Source: an uncultured Bacteroidales bacterium
GTDB lineage: Bacteria > Bacteroidota > Bacteroidia > Bacteroidales > P3
Length of the DNA stretch: 64,000 nucleotides
NCBI GenBank assembly: GCA_947165255.1
Contig: CAMUZR010000010.1
Location: forward strand, 27,984 to 91,983
Direction: 5' to 3'
Both the position numbers and the translations under genes were made by a program. Numbering within the stretch: the first letter of the stretch is position 1; each line of letters begins with the position of its first letter. Positions 36,517 to 44,568 of this stretch are shown here, piece after piece. The notes beneath the pieces were generated by a model. That model had not been told where the DNA came from, did no database searches, and saw only the letters and a program-made list of their open reading frames with translations.

Positions 36517-37689
36517 TTAATTATTATAAACGAATGTTCCCATTTCAGTGGTAACAGTAACCTTGCGGCCTTGATTTTCTTCGACATGGCCGATGATTTT
36601 TGCGTCAACGTTAAAACTCTTAGATATACCTATTATTCCTTCTGCCGTCTTTTCGTCTGTGTATATTTCCATCCGGTGGCCCATATTGAATACCTTATAC
36701 ATTTCTTGCCATTCAGTTCCACTTTCTTCGTGAATCATTTTGAAAAGTGGAGGAACAGGGAAGAGGTTATCCTTCACTACATGCAAATTGTCTATAAAGT
36801 GCAACACCTTTGTTTGGGCGCCCCCGCTGCAGTGTATCATTCCGTTTATGCAAGGACGGTATTGGTCTAAAATGCGTCGAATGATAGGAGCATAGGTTCG
36901 GGTAGGGGAAAGCACCATCTTGCCGGCGTCCACACCTTGCACTTCCGTTGGATCTGTCATCCGGCGGCTGCCAGTATACACAACCTCAGCGGGCAAATTG
37001 TTATCAAAACTCATGGGGAAATTTTCAGCATAGTATTTCGAAAAAACATCATGACGTGCAGATGTGAGTCCGTTGCTTCCCATTCCTCCGTTGTACTCGG
37101 TCTCATATGTGGCCTGCCCAAATGAAGCTAGCCCTACGACTACATTACCGGCATGTATATTTGCATTATCCACTACGTCTGAACGTTTCATCCTTGCCGT
37201 CACGGTCGAATCTACAATGATAGTACGTACCAAATCTCCTACGTCAGCAGTCTCGCCTCCAGTAAGATATATACCTATACCCAGTTCTCTCATCTGTTGG
37301 AGAAACTCTTCTGTGCCGTTGATTACGGCGCTTATTACCTCGCCTGGTACAAGGTTTTTATTGCGACCGATGGTGGAGGAAAGCAAGATGTTGTCCACTG
37401 CCCCTACACAAAGTAGGTCGTCAAGATTCATCACTACAGCATCAATAGCTATGCCTTTCCATACGCTTAAATCTCCAGTCTCTTTCCAGTAGAGGTATGC
37501 TAGTGAAGACTTTGTGCCAGCTCCGTCGGCATGCATAATGTTGCAATAGCTTTCATCTCCGCCCAAGTAGTCGGGGATGATTTTGCAAAAGGCTTTTGGA
37601 AATAAGCCCTTATCAATGTTCTTAATGGCGTTGTGCACATCCTCCTTCGAGGCCGAAACCCCTCGTAAATTATATTTTAAAGTATCCAT
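36517..37689 (-). CDS. purM: Phosphoribosylformylglycinamidine cyclo-ligase (AIR synthetase)
   Basis: PurM closes the imidazole ring of the purine precursor FGAM using ATP to give AIR. The 390-residue length is a little longer than the enterobacterial enzyme (about 345) and resembles Bacteroidota forms. The PurM-like ATP-binding half has HADGAGTKSSLAYLYWKE and IDAVVMNLDDLLCVGA, then TGGETADVGDLVRTIIVDSTV. The C-terminal half has PTEVQGVDAGKMVLSPTRTYAPIIR and NGMIHCSGGAQTKVLHFID. The upstream gap to rpsO has a minus-strand -7 box TATATTTG (37826-37819), giving a leader of about 120 bases in which I could not identify a purine riboswitch. Confidence 0.95.
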   Translation of the reverse strand: MDTLKYNLRGVSASKEDVHNAIKNIDKGLFPKAFCKIIPDYLGGDESYCNIMHADGAGTKSSLAYLYWKETGDLSVWKGIAIDAVVMNLDDLLCVGAVDNILLSSTIGRNKNLVPGEVISAVINGTEEFLQQMRELGIGIYLTGGETADVGDLVRTIIVDSTVTARMKRSDVVDNANIHAGNVVVGLASFGQATYETEYNGGMGSNGLTSARHDVFSKYYAENFPMSFDNNLPAEVVYTGSRRMTDPTEVQGVDAGKMVLSPTRTYAPIIRRILDQYRPCINGMIHCSGGAQTKVLHFIDNLHVVKDNLFPVPPLFKMIHEESGTEWQEMYKVFNMGHRMEIYTDEKTAEGIIGISKSFNVDAKIIGHVEENQGRKVTVTTEMGTFVYNN

Positions 37690-37818
37690 AAGTATATTTT
37701 GTTGTCTGCATAGACTGTCACATTTGACAAAATTGGCTCAAATATTGTTTCAAAATGAATAATTTTCAGCATAATGCCCTTTGTAGTACCGAAAGTAGCT
37801 CTCTTCATTAAGATTTTG

Positions 37819-37959
37819 CAAATATACAACTTTTTTTTTATATACCTGAAAAAAAGAGTTTTACTTTTTGTAAAGATATTCCGAACTTTCCTAACGAGTG
37901 TTAAATTCGTAATTTTTTTGAGAAAAGAGTTGCTGAATGGAAAAAAAGTTGTAATTTTG
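37819..37959. promoter_or_regulatory. Divergent promoters of purM and rpsO
   Basis: Minus strand: -7 box TATATTTG (37826-37819) for purM. Plus strand: TTG (37930-37932), 19 bases, TAATTTTG (37952-37959) for rpsO, 49 bases before its ATG. The sequence between is AT-rich with no gene. Confidence 0.6.
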
Positions 37960-38008
37960 CAGCCGAATTCGAGAGATAAAAAGAACGAAAAATAACACAT
38001 AAACAATT

Positions 38009-38278
38009 ATGTATCTGACAAAAGAAAAGAAAGAAGAAATATTCGCTGAGTATGGCAAGAACGCTCAGGATACTGGTTCTATCGAGGCTCAGATTGCCCT
38101 TTTCACCTATAGAATTCAGCACCTCACTGAGCTCATGAAGAAGAACAAGAAGGACCAAGTGAGTGAGCGCGCATTGGTGGCCATGGTTGGCAAGCGTCGT
38201 CGCCTGTTGGACTACCTCAAGGAGGTTGATATCGAGCGTTATCGTGCCATCATCAAGAAACTCAACTTAAGGAAGTAA
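38009..38278 (+). CDS. rpsO: 30S ribosomal protein S15
   Basis: S15 binds 16S rRNA early in assembly of the small subunit platform. The 89-residue product has the four-helix layout and the conserved blocks QDTGSIEAQIALFTYRIQHLTELMKKNKKD and ALVAMVGKRRRLLDYL. Length and start (MYLTKEKKEEIFAEYG) are standard for Bacteroidota. It is followed by its own terminator and then by pnp, the common rpsO-pnp order. Confidence 0.98.
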   Translation: MYLTKEKKEEIFAEYGKNAQDTGSIEAQIALFTYRIQHLTELMKKNKKDQVSERALVAMVGKRRRLLDYLKEVDIERYRAIIKKLNLRK

Positions 38279-38308
38279 TAGTTTTTCATATTTATTTGGT
38301 TATGGTTG

Positions 38309-38339
38309 GCCTCCCTGGGTTCTCTAGGGAGGCTTTTTT
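38309..38339 (+). terminator. Terminator or processing hairpin between rpsO and pnp
   Basis: An 8-bp stem (GCCTCCCT/AGGGAGGC) with a 9-base loop is followed by TTTTTT. In other bacteria the rpsO-pnp gap also holds a terminator and RNase III site, so read-through into pnp is possible. Confidence 0.82.
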
Positions 38340-38464
38340 GAAAAAACTAACGATTTTGAACTTAACATAGTCGGGCACATCGAAGGCCTCTGGGCTGTGC
38401 AAGACATGATGCGCGTCGCACGGTGTGTCGCGTAGCGGAACAAAAGAAATAATAAAGGTACAAA

Positions 38465-40717
38465 ATGAACATTATCACAAAAAGATTCGATCTCGGCGAC
38501 GGCCGCACGATCGAAATTGAAACTGGCAAACTTGCCAAGCAGGCCGATGGCGCTGCTGTGGTGCGTATGAACGACACGATGCTCTTGGCCACTGTCTGCT
38601 CTAAGCGTGAGGTGGGCGAAAATGTCGATTTCATGCCCCTTACTGTCGATTATCAGGAAAAATATGCTGCCATGGGTCGTTTCCCAGGCGGTTTCTTCAA
38701 ACGTGAGGCCCGCCCTTCCGAGCATGAAATACTCATTGCCCGACTGGTCGACCGTGCTCTCCGTCCCCTATTCCCCGACAATTTCCATGCCGAAGTGCAG
38801 GTGCAGATAACCCTCATCTCCGGCGACAAAGAGACCATGCCCGACCAGTTAGCCGCTCTTGCTGCCGCTTCCGCGTTGGCCGTTTCCGACATTCCCTTCA
38901 ATGGCCCTGTATCCGAGGTTCGTGTCTCATATCTCGATGGACAATATGTCATCAACACCCCCATGCAGGACATCGAGCGTGCCGACCTCGACCTTATCGT
39001 TGCTGCTACTGAGGAAAACATCATGATGGTCGAAGGCGAAATGAAGGAAGTCAGCGAGGAAGTCATGCTCAACGCCCTCAAAGCTGCCCACGAGGCCATT
39101 AAGATTCAGTGCCGTGCCATCGCCGAACTCACCGTTGAGGCTGGCAAGACCGAAAAGCGCGAATATTGCCACGAAGTCAACGACGAAGAGCTCCGCCAGC
39201 GCCTGCACGATGCCGTTTACCAGAAATGTTACGACTTCTCAAAGCAAGGCATCGCCAACAAGCACCAGCGCGAAGAAGGTTTCGAGGCCATCAAGCAGGA
39301 ATTCATTGATGCCAATTACACCGAAGAGACCCTTACCGACGAAATCAAGTTCATGATAGACCGCTATTATCATGATACCGAGCGCGAAGCCATGCGCGAT
39401 ATGGTTCTTGCCGAGCGTACCCGTCTCGACGGCCGTCAACTCGACGAGATTCGTCCCCTCTGGAGCGAGGTCAGCTATCTGCCCTCTGCCCATGGTAGTG
39501 CCATCTTCACCCGTGGTGAAACACAGTCTCTGAGCACAGTTACCCTGGGCACCAAGCTCGACGAACAAATAATCGACGGAGCCGTCATCGAAGGCACCCG
39601 CCGTTTCCTCCTCCACTATAATTTCCCCGGTTTCGCCACAGGTGAGGTCAAAGGCAACCGTGGCCTCAGCCGCCGCGAGGTTGGCCACGGCCATCTGGCT
39701 TGGCGTGCCCTCAAGGAAGTCCTCCCCTCCGAGTCCGAATGCCCCTATACTATCCGCGTCGTATCCGATATTCTCGAATCCAACGGTTCCAGCTCCATGG
39801 CCACTGTTTGCGCCGGCTGCCTGGCACTGATGGATGCGGGTGTCAAGATTCGTAAACCGGTTGCTGGTATCGCCATGGGTCTTATCAGCAAGGGCGACAA
39901 ATGGGCTGTCCTGAGCGACATCCTCGGCGACGAAGACCATCTTGGCGACATGGATTTCAAGGTCTGCGGCACCCGCGACGGTATCACCGCCTGCCAGATG
40001 GATATCAAGGTCGACGGCCTCAGCTACGACGTTCTGGCCAAGGCTCTGGAACAGGCTCGTCAGGGTCGACTCCATATCCTTGACCACATCCAAAGCACCA
40101 TTGCCGAGCCCCGCGAGGACTACAAACCCTTCGTCCCCCGCATCGTACAGATTCAAATTCCCAAGGACTTCATTGGCGCCGTTATCGGCAAGGGTGGCGA
40201 GGTCATTCAGAAGATTCAAAAAGAGACCAACTCCATCATCAATATCGAAGAGGTTGGCGAGATGGGCATTGTCGATGTCGCCTCTGTCGACAAAGACTCC
40301 ATCGATGCTGCCATCAAGTGGATTAAAGAAATCTGCACCGTTCCCGAAGTGGGACAGGTCTATGATGCCAAGGTCGTCAGTATCGTCGAATTTGGTGCCT
40401 TCCTTGAGTATCTCCCTGGCAAAGAGGGCCTGATGCACATCAGTGAATACGACTGGAAACGTACCGATACCCTCGAAGGCCTCATTCAGGTGGGTGACAC
40501 CATTAAGGTCAAGATTATCTCCATCGACGAGAAGAACAACCGACTCAAGCTTAGCCGCAAAGCCCTCCTTCCCAAACCCGAAGGCTATGTGGATGAGGAA
40601 ACCCCACGTGCCCCTCGTCGTGAGGGTGGTTCTAGTCGCAGTGCTGGTGGTCATCCCCGTCGTGAGGGCGGTGCCGACCGCCGTCGCAGCGATGGCGGTA
40701 CTGGACGTCGTCGTTAA
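38465..40717 (+). CDS. pnp: Polyribonucleotide nucleotidyltransferase (PNPase)
   Basis: PNPase degrades RNA from the 3' end with phosphate and can add tails in reverse. The 750-residue protein has two RNase PH domains (about 5-215 and 320-545), joined by the helical domain. The second core carries [14 protein letters not shown] and [27 protein letters not shown] domain ([23 protein letters not shown]) and an S1 domain ([25 protein letters not shown]) follow. The last 45 residues are a disordered Arg/Gly-rich tail that probably adds RNA contacts. The start [14 protein letters not shown] is typical. tRNA-Gly follows about 125 bases downstream. Confidence 0.98.
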   Translation: MNIITKRFDLGDGRTIEIETGKLAKQADGAAVVRMNDTMLLATVCSKREVGENVDFMPLTVDYQEKYAAMGRFPGGFFKREARPSEHEILIARLVDRALRPLFPDNFHAEVQVQITLISGDKETMPDQLAALAAASALAVSDIPFNGPVSEVRVSYLDGQYVINTPMQDIERADLDLIVAATEENIMMVEGEMKEVSEEVMLNALKAAHEAIKIQCRAIAELTVEAGKTEKREYCHEVNDEELRQRLHDAVYQKCYDFSKQGIANKHQREEGFEAIKQEFIDANYTEETLTDEIKFMIDRYYHDTEREAMRDMVLAERTRLDGRQLDEIRPLWSEVSYLPSAHGSAIFTRGETQSLSTVTLGTKLDEQIIDGAVIEGTRRFLLHYNFPGFATGEVKGNRGLSRREVGHGHLAWRALKEVLPSESECPYTIRVVSDILESNGSSSMATVCAGCLALMDAGVKIRKPVAGIAMGLISKGDKWAVLSDILGDEDHLGDMDFKVCGTRDGITACQMDIKVDGLSYDVLAKALEQARQGRLHILDHIQSTIAEPREDYKPFVPRIVQIQIPKDFIGAVIGKGGEVIQKIQKETNSIINIEEVGEMGIVDVASVDKDSIDAAIKWIKEICTVPEVGQVYDAKVVSIVEFGAFLEYLPGKEGLMHISEYDWKRTDTLEGLIQVGDTIKVKIISIDEKNNRLKLSRKALLPKPEGYVDEETPRAPRREGGSSRSAGGHPRREGGADRRRSDGGTGRRR

Positions 40718-40842
40718 ATAGTGTTTGAAACGTTAAAAAGACCCAAACTCTAAAAAAATCCATTTTTTGATACAATAAATAATCAAAAGTTAGGTTATTT
40801 ACAGGTGTCTGTCCTCCGAACAGGCTGTCAGGCACCTTCAAT

Positions 40843-40915
40843 GCGATAGTAGCTCAGTTGGCAGAGCGGCGGCTTCCCAAGCCGCAGGTCGCGGGTTCGA
40901 ACCCCGTCTATCGCT
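40843..40915 (+). tRNA. tRNA-Gly (anticodon CCC)
   Basis: A full cloverleaf can be drawn: acceptor GCGATAG/CTATCGC, D-arm with AGCTCAGTTGGCAGAGC, an anticodon arm GCGGC-TTCCCAA-GCCGC giving anticodon CCC, and a T-arm with GGGTTCGAACCCC. CCA is not encoded. The 3' part (from 40893) is repeated about 3.55 kb downstream at 44440, so the gene is the insertion site of an integrative element that restores its 3' end. Confidence 0.95.
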
Positions 40916-40918
40916 CAA
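40893..40918 (+). repeat. Left attachment site (in tRNA 3' end)
   Basis: This copy forms the T-arm and acceptor end of the intact tRNA-Gly. It differs from the right copy at one base (A at 40901 versus G at 44448). Confidence 0.85.
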
Positions 40919-41016
40919 ACATTAAGTATTAATTAGTTGCGTTGAATTCTGTCGAAAAAGTGTGACAGATTCGTGCAATTCTTGGTGCTGGGTTCGCCCA
41001 AATCGCCAAGAAAAAA

Positions 41017-42177
41017 ATGTCCCAAACTGACCTTTTAAAAATACAAAGTTTCCTGCCCGCTGTCACAAGGACAACACCATCTATAGGCTGGTTTGTAGAG
41101 TATTACGTTTTCGACCCTGTAGATGAAAGGATGGTCAGGAAACGTATCCGCATCCAAAAGCTTATCAAACGGTACCGCACGAAACGGGAACAGGCTATCG
41201 CCGACCAGCAGGTAGCGGAGGAACTGAACCACAAACTGGCGGGCGGTTGGTCGCCCCTGCACGAGAGCGACGACAGCCGCCTGTATACGCCTATCGAAAC
41301 GCTGCGCGACCGCTTGCTTGGGGCTAAGAAACGCGAGGGCTGCCGGGATACGACGATGGTTAACTATACGTCGATGACGGGTCTGTTCCTCCGCTGGTGT
41401 GAGGACTCGGGAAGGGCCCGGAGGTTCAGCGGCACGTTCCTGAAGACGGACGGGGTGTGCTATATGGATTCTATCTTGGACAAAGGGAACGGCAACAGGA
41501 GCTACAACAATACGCTGAAGGCTATGCGTTGCTTTTTCCAGTGGGCTTTGGATCACTGTTATTGCAAGGAGAATCCTTTCGCGGGGATGCGGGTTCTGCC
41601 CAAGGAGAAGAAAAAAAGGGTGCTGATAGACAAGGCAACAAGAGTTAGGATAATGGATTATTTCGACACTCATCGCCCGGCAATGACGATTGTGTGCAAG
41701 CTGGTGTATTATTCTGCCTTGCGCCCGCTGGAGATTCAGAAGCTCCGCGTAAGGGATTTCGACTTGCCCCACCGATGTGTGAGGGTGCCCGAAGAGGTGG
41801 CTAAGAACGGAAAGAGCCGTTGCGCCACTCTGTCGGGCGACCTGATGAACGAGCTGGTGCCGGTAATAGACCAGGTGAAGGAGAAGGATTGGTACCTGTT
41901 CGGGGAGGGGAACATGGAGCCCGCTGCGCGTCCCATCAACAAGGGTTACTTAAGGAAGCAGTGGGATAAGATGAGGCGCGACTTGATGCTGCCTGACGAG
42001 ATGCAGCTGTACAGCCTACGCGACACTGGGATAACGGACTTGCTGCATGACGGAGTGGACCAGCTGACAGTGCAGCACCACGCAGACCACAGCAGTCTGG
42101 CAATACAGGGTATCTATACGGATCATTTCGATGCCGGACTGAACGAGAAGATCTATAAGGCGAATGTGTTGTTTTAG
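41017..42177 (+). CDS. Tyrosine recombinase (integrase) of the tRNA-Gly element
   Basis: The product is 386 residues. The N-terminal part is basic and probably binds arm sites. A SAM-like core-binding domain (about 100-190) contains YTSMTGLFLRWCEDSG and NNTLKAMRCFFQWALDH. The catalytic domain has the first Arg in YYSALRPLEIQKLR, a Lys in the KNGKSR turn, the second Arg in YSLRDTG (with Tyr where many family members have His), a His in HHADHSS and the nucleophile Tyr at about residue 367 in GIYTDHF. The enzyme would excise and insert the element at tRNA-Gly. The gene starts about 100 bases from the tRNA and reads away from it. Confidence 0.9.
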   Translation: MSQTDLLKIQSFLPAVTRTTPSIGWFVEYYVFDPVDERMVRKRIRIQKLIKRYRTKREQAIADQQVAEELNHKLAGGWSPLHESDDSRLYTPIETLRDRLLGAKKREGCRDTTMVNYTSMTGLFLRWCEDSGRARRFSGTFLKTDGVCYMDSILDKGNGNRSYNNTLKAMRCFFQWALDHCYCKENPFAGMRVLPKEKKKRVLIDKATRVRIMDYFDTHRPAMTIVCKLVYYSALRPLEIQKLRVRDFDLPHRCVRVPEEVAKNGKSRCATLSGDLMNELVPVIDQVKEKDWYLFGEGNMEPAARPINKGYLRKQWDKMRRDLMLPDEMQLYSLRDTGITDLLHDGVDQLTVQHHADHSSLAIQGIYTDHFDAGLNEKIYKANVLF

Positions 42178-42284
42178 CAGGGCAGTTCCCGATTCCGCCC
42201 AACCAAGCCAGCCCCACACCATCCCATGCGCCCGGGAGGGATTGCGTCAAGAGACAGGGGGAAGTGAGAAACTTGGTGGGGAGG

Positions 42285-42818
42285 CTATCCGATAGGGATA
42301 GTATAATCTGTTGAGTAGACTATGTGGTAGTCGTGGATGAGGGATTTGTCGTAAATACAGAGCTGTATAGCTTTGTTGGTGTTGAGAAAGGAGTGTTCGT
42401 TGAAATAGTATCTTTGGTCACCACCGCAGTTCGAGGTTTCGACACGTATTATTTTGAACGGGAAATTCCCATTTTTTCTCATGTCGTACAGAACATATGA
42501 TGCCCGAATTATTTTTTTATGGTAATAGGCTTTGAGTTTGTTTGCATATTGCTCAAAGAATTCACAATGTTCGGGATTGTCGTAGAGGTCGAAGAATGAT
42601 TCTTTTTCAAACACTGCCTTGGCTTGGCAAATAATATAGGGGTTGCCATTATACCATGTTCTCCCCCACCAATGGGCTCGATTGATGTTTCTGTACCAGA
42701 AATAATACCCTCTGCCCAGCCAATGAGATTTCGCACTTTGATAAGGGCCGTGCTGTTCGACTTCGTCAGGATTGTCACGGTCTTCCAAGGTTTGAAAGAT
42801 GGGAGAGAGTTCGGACAT
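42285..42818 (-). CDS. Putative toxin of a TAC module, ADP-ribosyltransferase-like features
   Basis: I cannot assign this 177-residue cytoplasmic protein with certainty. It has an early HG (residues 23-24), then LGRGYYFW (about 34-41), NPYIICQAKAVF (about 59-70) and late QLCIYDKSLI. This order of His, Gly-rich Tyr strand and a late strand carrying Gln/Glu resembles H-Y-E/Q ADP-ribosyltransferase folds such as DUF3990-type toxins, but the match is by eye. The gene starts in a TAATG overlap with the SecB-like gene and is last in a three-gene operon. An effector last in an operon with a SecB-like chaperone fits a toxin. A third antitoxin-like partner or a non-ART fold remains possible. Confidence 0.5.
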   Translation of the reverse strand: MSELSPIFQTLEDRDNPDEVEQHGPYQSAKSHWLGRGYYFWYRNINRAHWWGRTWYNGNPYIICQAKAVFEKESFFDLYDNPEHCEFFEQYANKLKAYYHKKIIRASYVLYDMRKNGNFPFKIIRVETSNCGGDQRYYFNEHSFLNTNKAIQLCIYDKSLIHDYHIVYSTDYTIPIG

Positions 42819-43228
42819 TATATGGCTTGCGTATGCGCTTTGAGCTCTTCGCCGAGATCAGAGAGGTTCATGGTGGGAAGAATCATGGGAGGAAAGTTGG
42901 CCTGTAGGGAAAGATTGCTGATGAATGCCCTGACATAAGGGAAGAGTATGGCAATGCTATTGGAATAGAAGTAAGGAGGTATGTCGGCCAATTCGATTTC
43001 GTTTTGGAAACTGTATTCGGCAACGCAATGCACCTCCATAGCGGGTTCATCAGAATTGTTCAGGCAAATCTGGACAGAGAAATGAAGACGGAACAAACGT
43101 TTGTCTTTCTCGAATTGGCCTTCAGGGGCGAACTGGAGTTCGATTTCGTTTTTTTCCTTGGCTTTGGTGAAATCGATTGTTGCCTTTGGGAATTGATAGT
43201 TGTCAAGTTTAAATGCTGCCTTTTCCAT
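42818..43228 (-). CDS. SecB-like chaperone
   Basis: The product is 136 residues. The middle has beta-strand text (IELQFAPEGQF, RLFRLHFSVQICL). The C-terminal third closely follows SecB: YFYSNSIAILFPYVRAFISNLSLQANFPPMILPTMNL, where SecB proteins have an ILFPYxRExISxLTxxGxFPPLxLPPxNF pattern. SecB holds proteins unfolded for export. SecB-like proteins encoded in toxin-antitoxin operons (for example Rv1957 of Mycobacterium tuberculosis) instead protect an unstable antitoxin. This gene begins 6 bases after the small gene and its stop overlaps the next start (TAATG), so the three proteins are made together. Its location on a mobile element favours the TAC role over general secretion. Confidence 0.8.
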   Translation of the reverse strand: MEKAAFKLDNYQFPKATIDFTKAKEKNEIELQFAPEGQFEKDKRLFRLHFSVQICLNNSDEPAMEVHCVAEYSFQNEIELADIPPYFYSNSIAILFPYVRAFISNLSLQANFPPMILPTMNLSDLGEELKAHTQAI

Positions 43229-43234
43229 AACAAA

Positions 43235-43486
43235 TTAAGCTGCCAAAGAATAATCCTTACCGGAAGGGGTGTATTCTGGATTTGTTGGGTTGACGATGTC
43301 GTAGTAGTCTTTGTTTGTTGTCATATAGTTTACAGAGGACTCATGGAAGGAGCGGATGAGATCGTCGGCGGTGGGGCCGTCGTTCATCTCTTCGATGAGG
43401 GCGAGTTGCTCCTGGTACTCTTCGGGGCTCATGGAGTCGAGCTGCAGCTGGAGCCGGTCGAGTATGGCTTGAAGATTGGGTGACAT
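43235..43486 (-). CDS. Putative antitoxin with C-terminal ssrA-like tail
   Basis: The product is 83 residues from ATG 43486 (MSPNLQAIL). The track's longer start at 43564 reads through the promoter region and is rejected. Residues 3-45 form a Leu/Glu-rich helix pair (LDRLQLQLDSMSPEEYQEQLALIEE). The C-terminal 35 residues are polar, aromatic and probably disordered, ending GKDYSLAA. This end resembles the LAA terminus of ssrA tags that ClpXP recognises. No helix-turn-helix is evident. First position in the operon, small size and an unstable-looking tail fit an antitoxin whose tail is the chaperone-addiction region. The assignment is inference from context. Confidence 0.6.
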   Translation of the reverse strand: MSPNLQAILDRLQLQLDSMSPEEYQEQLALIEEMNDGPTADDLIRSFHESSVNYMTTNKDYYDIVNPTNPEYTPSGKDYSLAA

Positions 43487-43519
43487 TTCTTTCGTGTTTT
43501 GTTTGTGTTTTTTGCAATG

Positions 43520-43547
43520 CAAAAATACTATTTTTTCCTCATACAAA
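43520..43547 (-). promoter_or_regulatory. Likely promoter of the TAC operon
   Basis: On the minus strand a -7 box TATTTTTG (43527-43520) lies 33 bases before ATG 43486, with TTTG (43547-43544) 16 bases upstream, a shorter spacer than usual. It supports the short form of the antitoxin gene. Confidence 0.4.
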
Positions 43548-43705
43548 AAAATATTTAAGAGCAACTATATCTTGAGAAATAGTTATAGGTTTGATACTGA
43601 CACGGTTGAAAATGGTTAAAAATTTAATATTAAATAAAACGATATAATTAGAAACAAGAATAATGTTTTGAAAAAGTTGAATATTCAACTTTTGATAATG
43701 GTGCT

Positions 43706-44461
43706 CTATGTGTCGATGTGGAGGCGGGAGCAGTCGATGGTGACGATGATGTGGTCGGCAGAGGAGAATTCGTAGGTGATGACGGAGGGGAGGTAGCGTT
43801 GGGAGTTGATGAGCACCCAACGGACCTGCGACGAGGGGTCGGCGGTCTGCGGCATGAGCAGCTGGCGGATGGGGAAGAAGAGGGAGGCGGGTATGCGAAG
43901 TGTGAAGCGGTAGTTTTCGGAGGCGGCCATGAACTGGTAGTAGGGACGGAGGAACTGCCGGCCGATGGAGCGGTCGCCATCGGCGGAGAGGGAGCGTGCG
44001 CCACTGAGTGGGTGCCCCTGCTCGTCGAGGCCGACGGGGTTGGCATATTCAATATTGGCAGAGTGGATGAAGGGTCGGCTTATGATGGGAAGGAAGCCGA
44101 TACGGATGCTTTCGGAGGAGGTCTGCAGGGTGAGGGAACGGGGGCCGAGGTATTGCTGGAGGATGAGGGGGAAGGATCCGGTGTAGTCGTCGTCGAGGAG
44201 TTTGGAGCAGCCGGGGGCATGGATGTGGCAGAGGGGCTTGGCGGTGCGCGAGGTGTCGCAGAGGTGCATGGCGGGGATGCTGACGGGGATGTTCTCTTCG
44301 GTGAGGGTGTCGGCCAGACCGACGATGAGGGGGCGGTCATCGCCGTGGCGTTGTTCCCAATAGTAGCGGCCAGTGTCGGAGTCGAGGGTGGAGGTGCGGA
44401 AGGCTCCTTCGTTGAGGATGAAGACGGACTGTTTTTTGTGGGTTCGAGCCCCGTCTATCGC
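43706..44461 (-). pseudogene. 5'-truncated open frame ending at the right attachment site
   Basis: The frame stays open on the minus strand from the right repeat (in-frame TGA at 44464-44462) to the TAG at 43708-43706, about 251 codons. The first internal ATG is at 44269, but the 55 or so codons before it (for example SVFILNEGAFRTST, GRYYWEQRHGDDRPLIVGLAD) have the same C-ending codon style and look coding. No start lies between them and the repeat. In a circular form of the element the frame would also stop at once. I read it as a gene that lost its 5' end. The protein is beta-rich and unrecognised. Its GC-rich, C-ending codons resemble the host adhesins more than its AT-rich neighbours. Confidence 0.55.
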
Positions 44462-44465
44462 TCAA
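44440..44465 (+). repeat. Right attachment site
   Basis: This copies the last part of tRNA-Gly (GGGTTCGAGCCCCGTCTATC and six further bases) with one mismatch to the left copy. It is not part of any tRNA cloverleaf. Confidence 0.85.
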
Positions 44466-44488
44466 TTCTTGTTAGAAGATGAAAATAT

Positions 44489-44521
44489 AGAGCCTGCCTT
44501 GATACCGAGGCAGGCTCTTTT
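44489..44521 (+). terminator. Terminator just outside the right attachment site
   Basis: An 11-bp stem (AGAGCCTGCCT/AGGCAGGCTCT) with an 8-base loop is followed by TTTTC. In an uninterrupted chromosome it would lie about 25 bases after the tRNA, so it is probably the original tRNA terminator. It may also end the convergent uvrA-like gene. Confidence 0.78.
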
Positions 44522-44568
44522 CAATTTAAAATCTTTTCCCTATCCAGATTACAGTCTTTGCCAGCGTC

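Larger units (their letters stand above)
40893..44465. mobile_element. Integrative element of about 3.55 kb in tRNA-Gly, carrying a putative TAC module
   Basis: The element is bounded by a 26-bp direct repeat of the tRNA 3' end (40893-40918 and 44440-44465, one mismatch). A tyrosine recombinase gene starts just inside the left end and points into the element. On the opposite strand are three compact genes (small protein, SecB-like chaperone, candidate toxin) and an open frame truncated at the right repeat. The three-gene block is visibly AT-richer than the flanks. There are no transfer, replication or phage structural genes, so movement beyond excision would need help from another element. 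Beyond the right repeat lies a terminator that fits the displaced tail of the tRNA gene. Confidence 0.85.

Noticed and set aside
37690-37826. Possible purine riboswitch in the purM leader
   Set aside because: I could not find the paired stems and conserved loop bases expected of a purine riboswitch.
43235-43564. 109-codon form of the antitoxin gene
   Set aside because: The extra 26 codons overlap the -7 box; the 83-codon form fits better.
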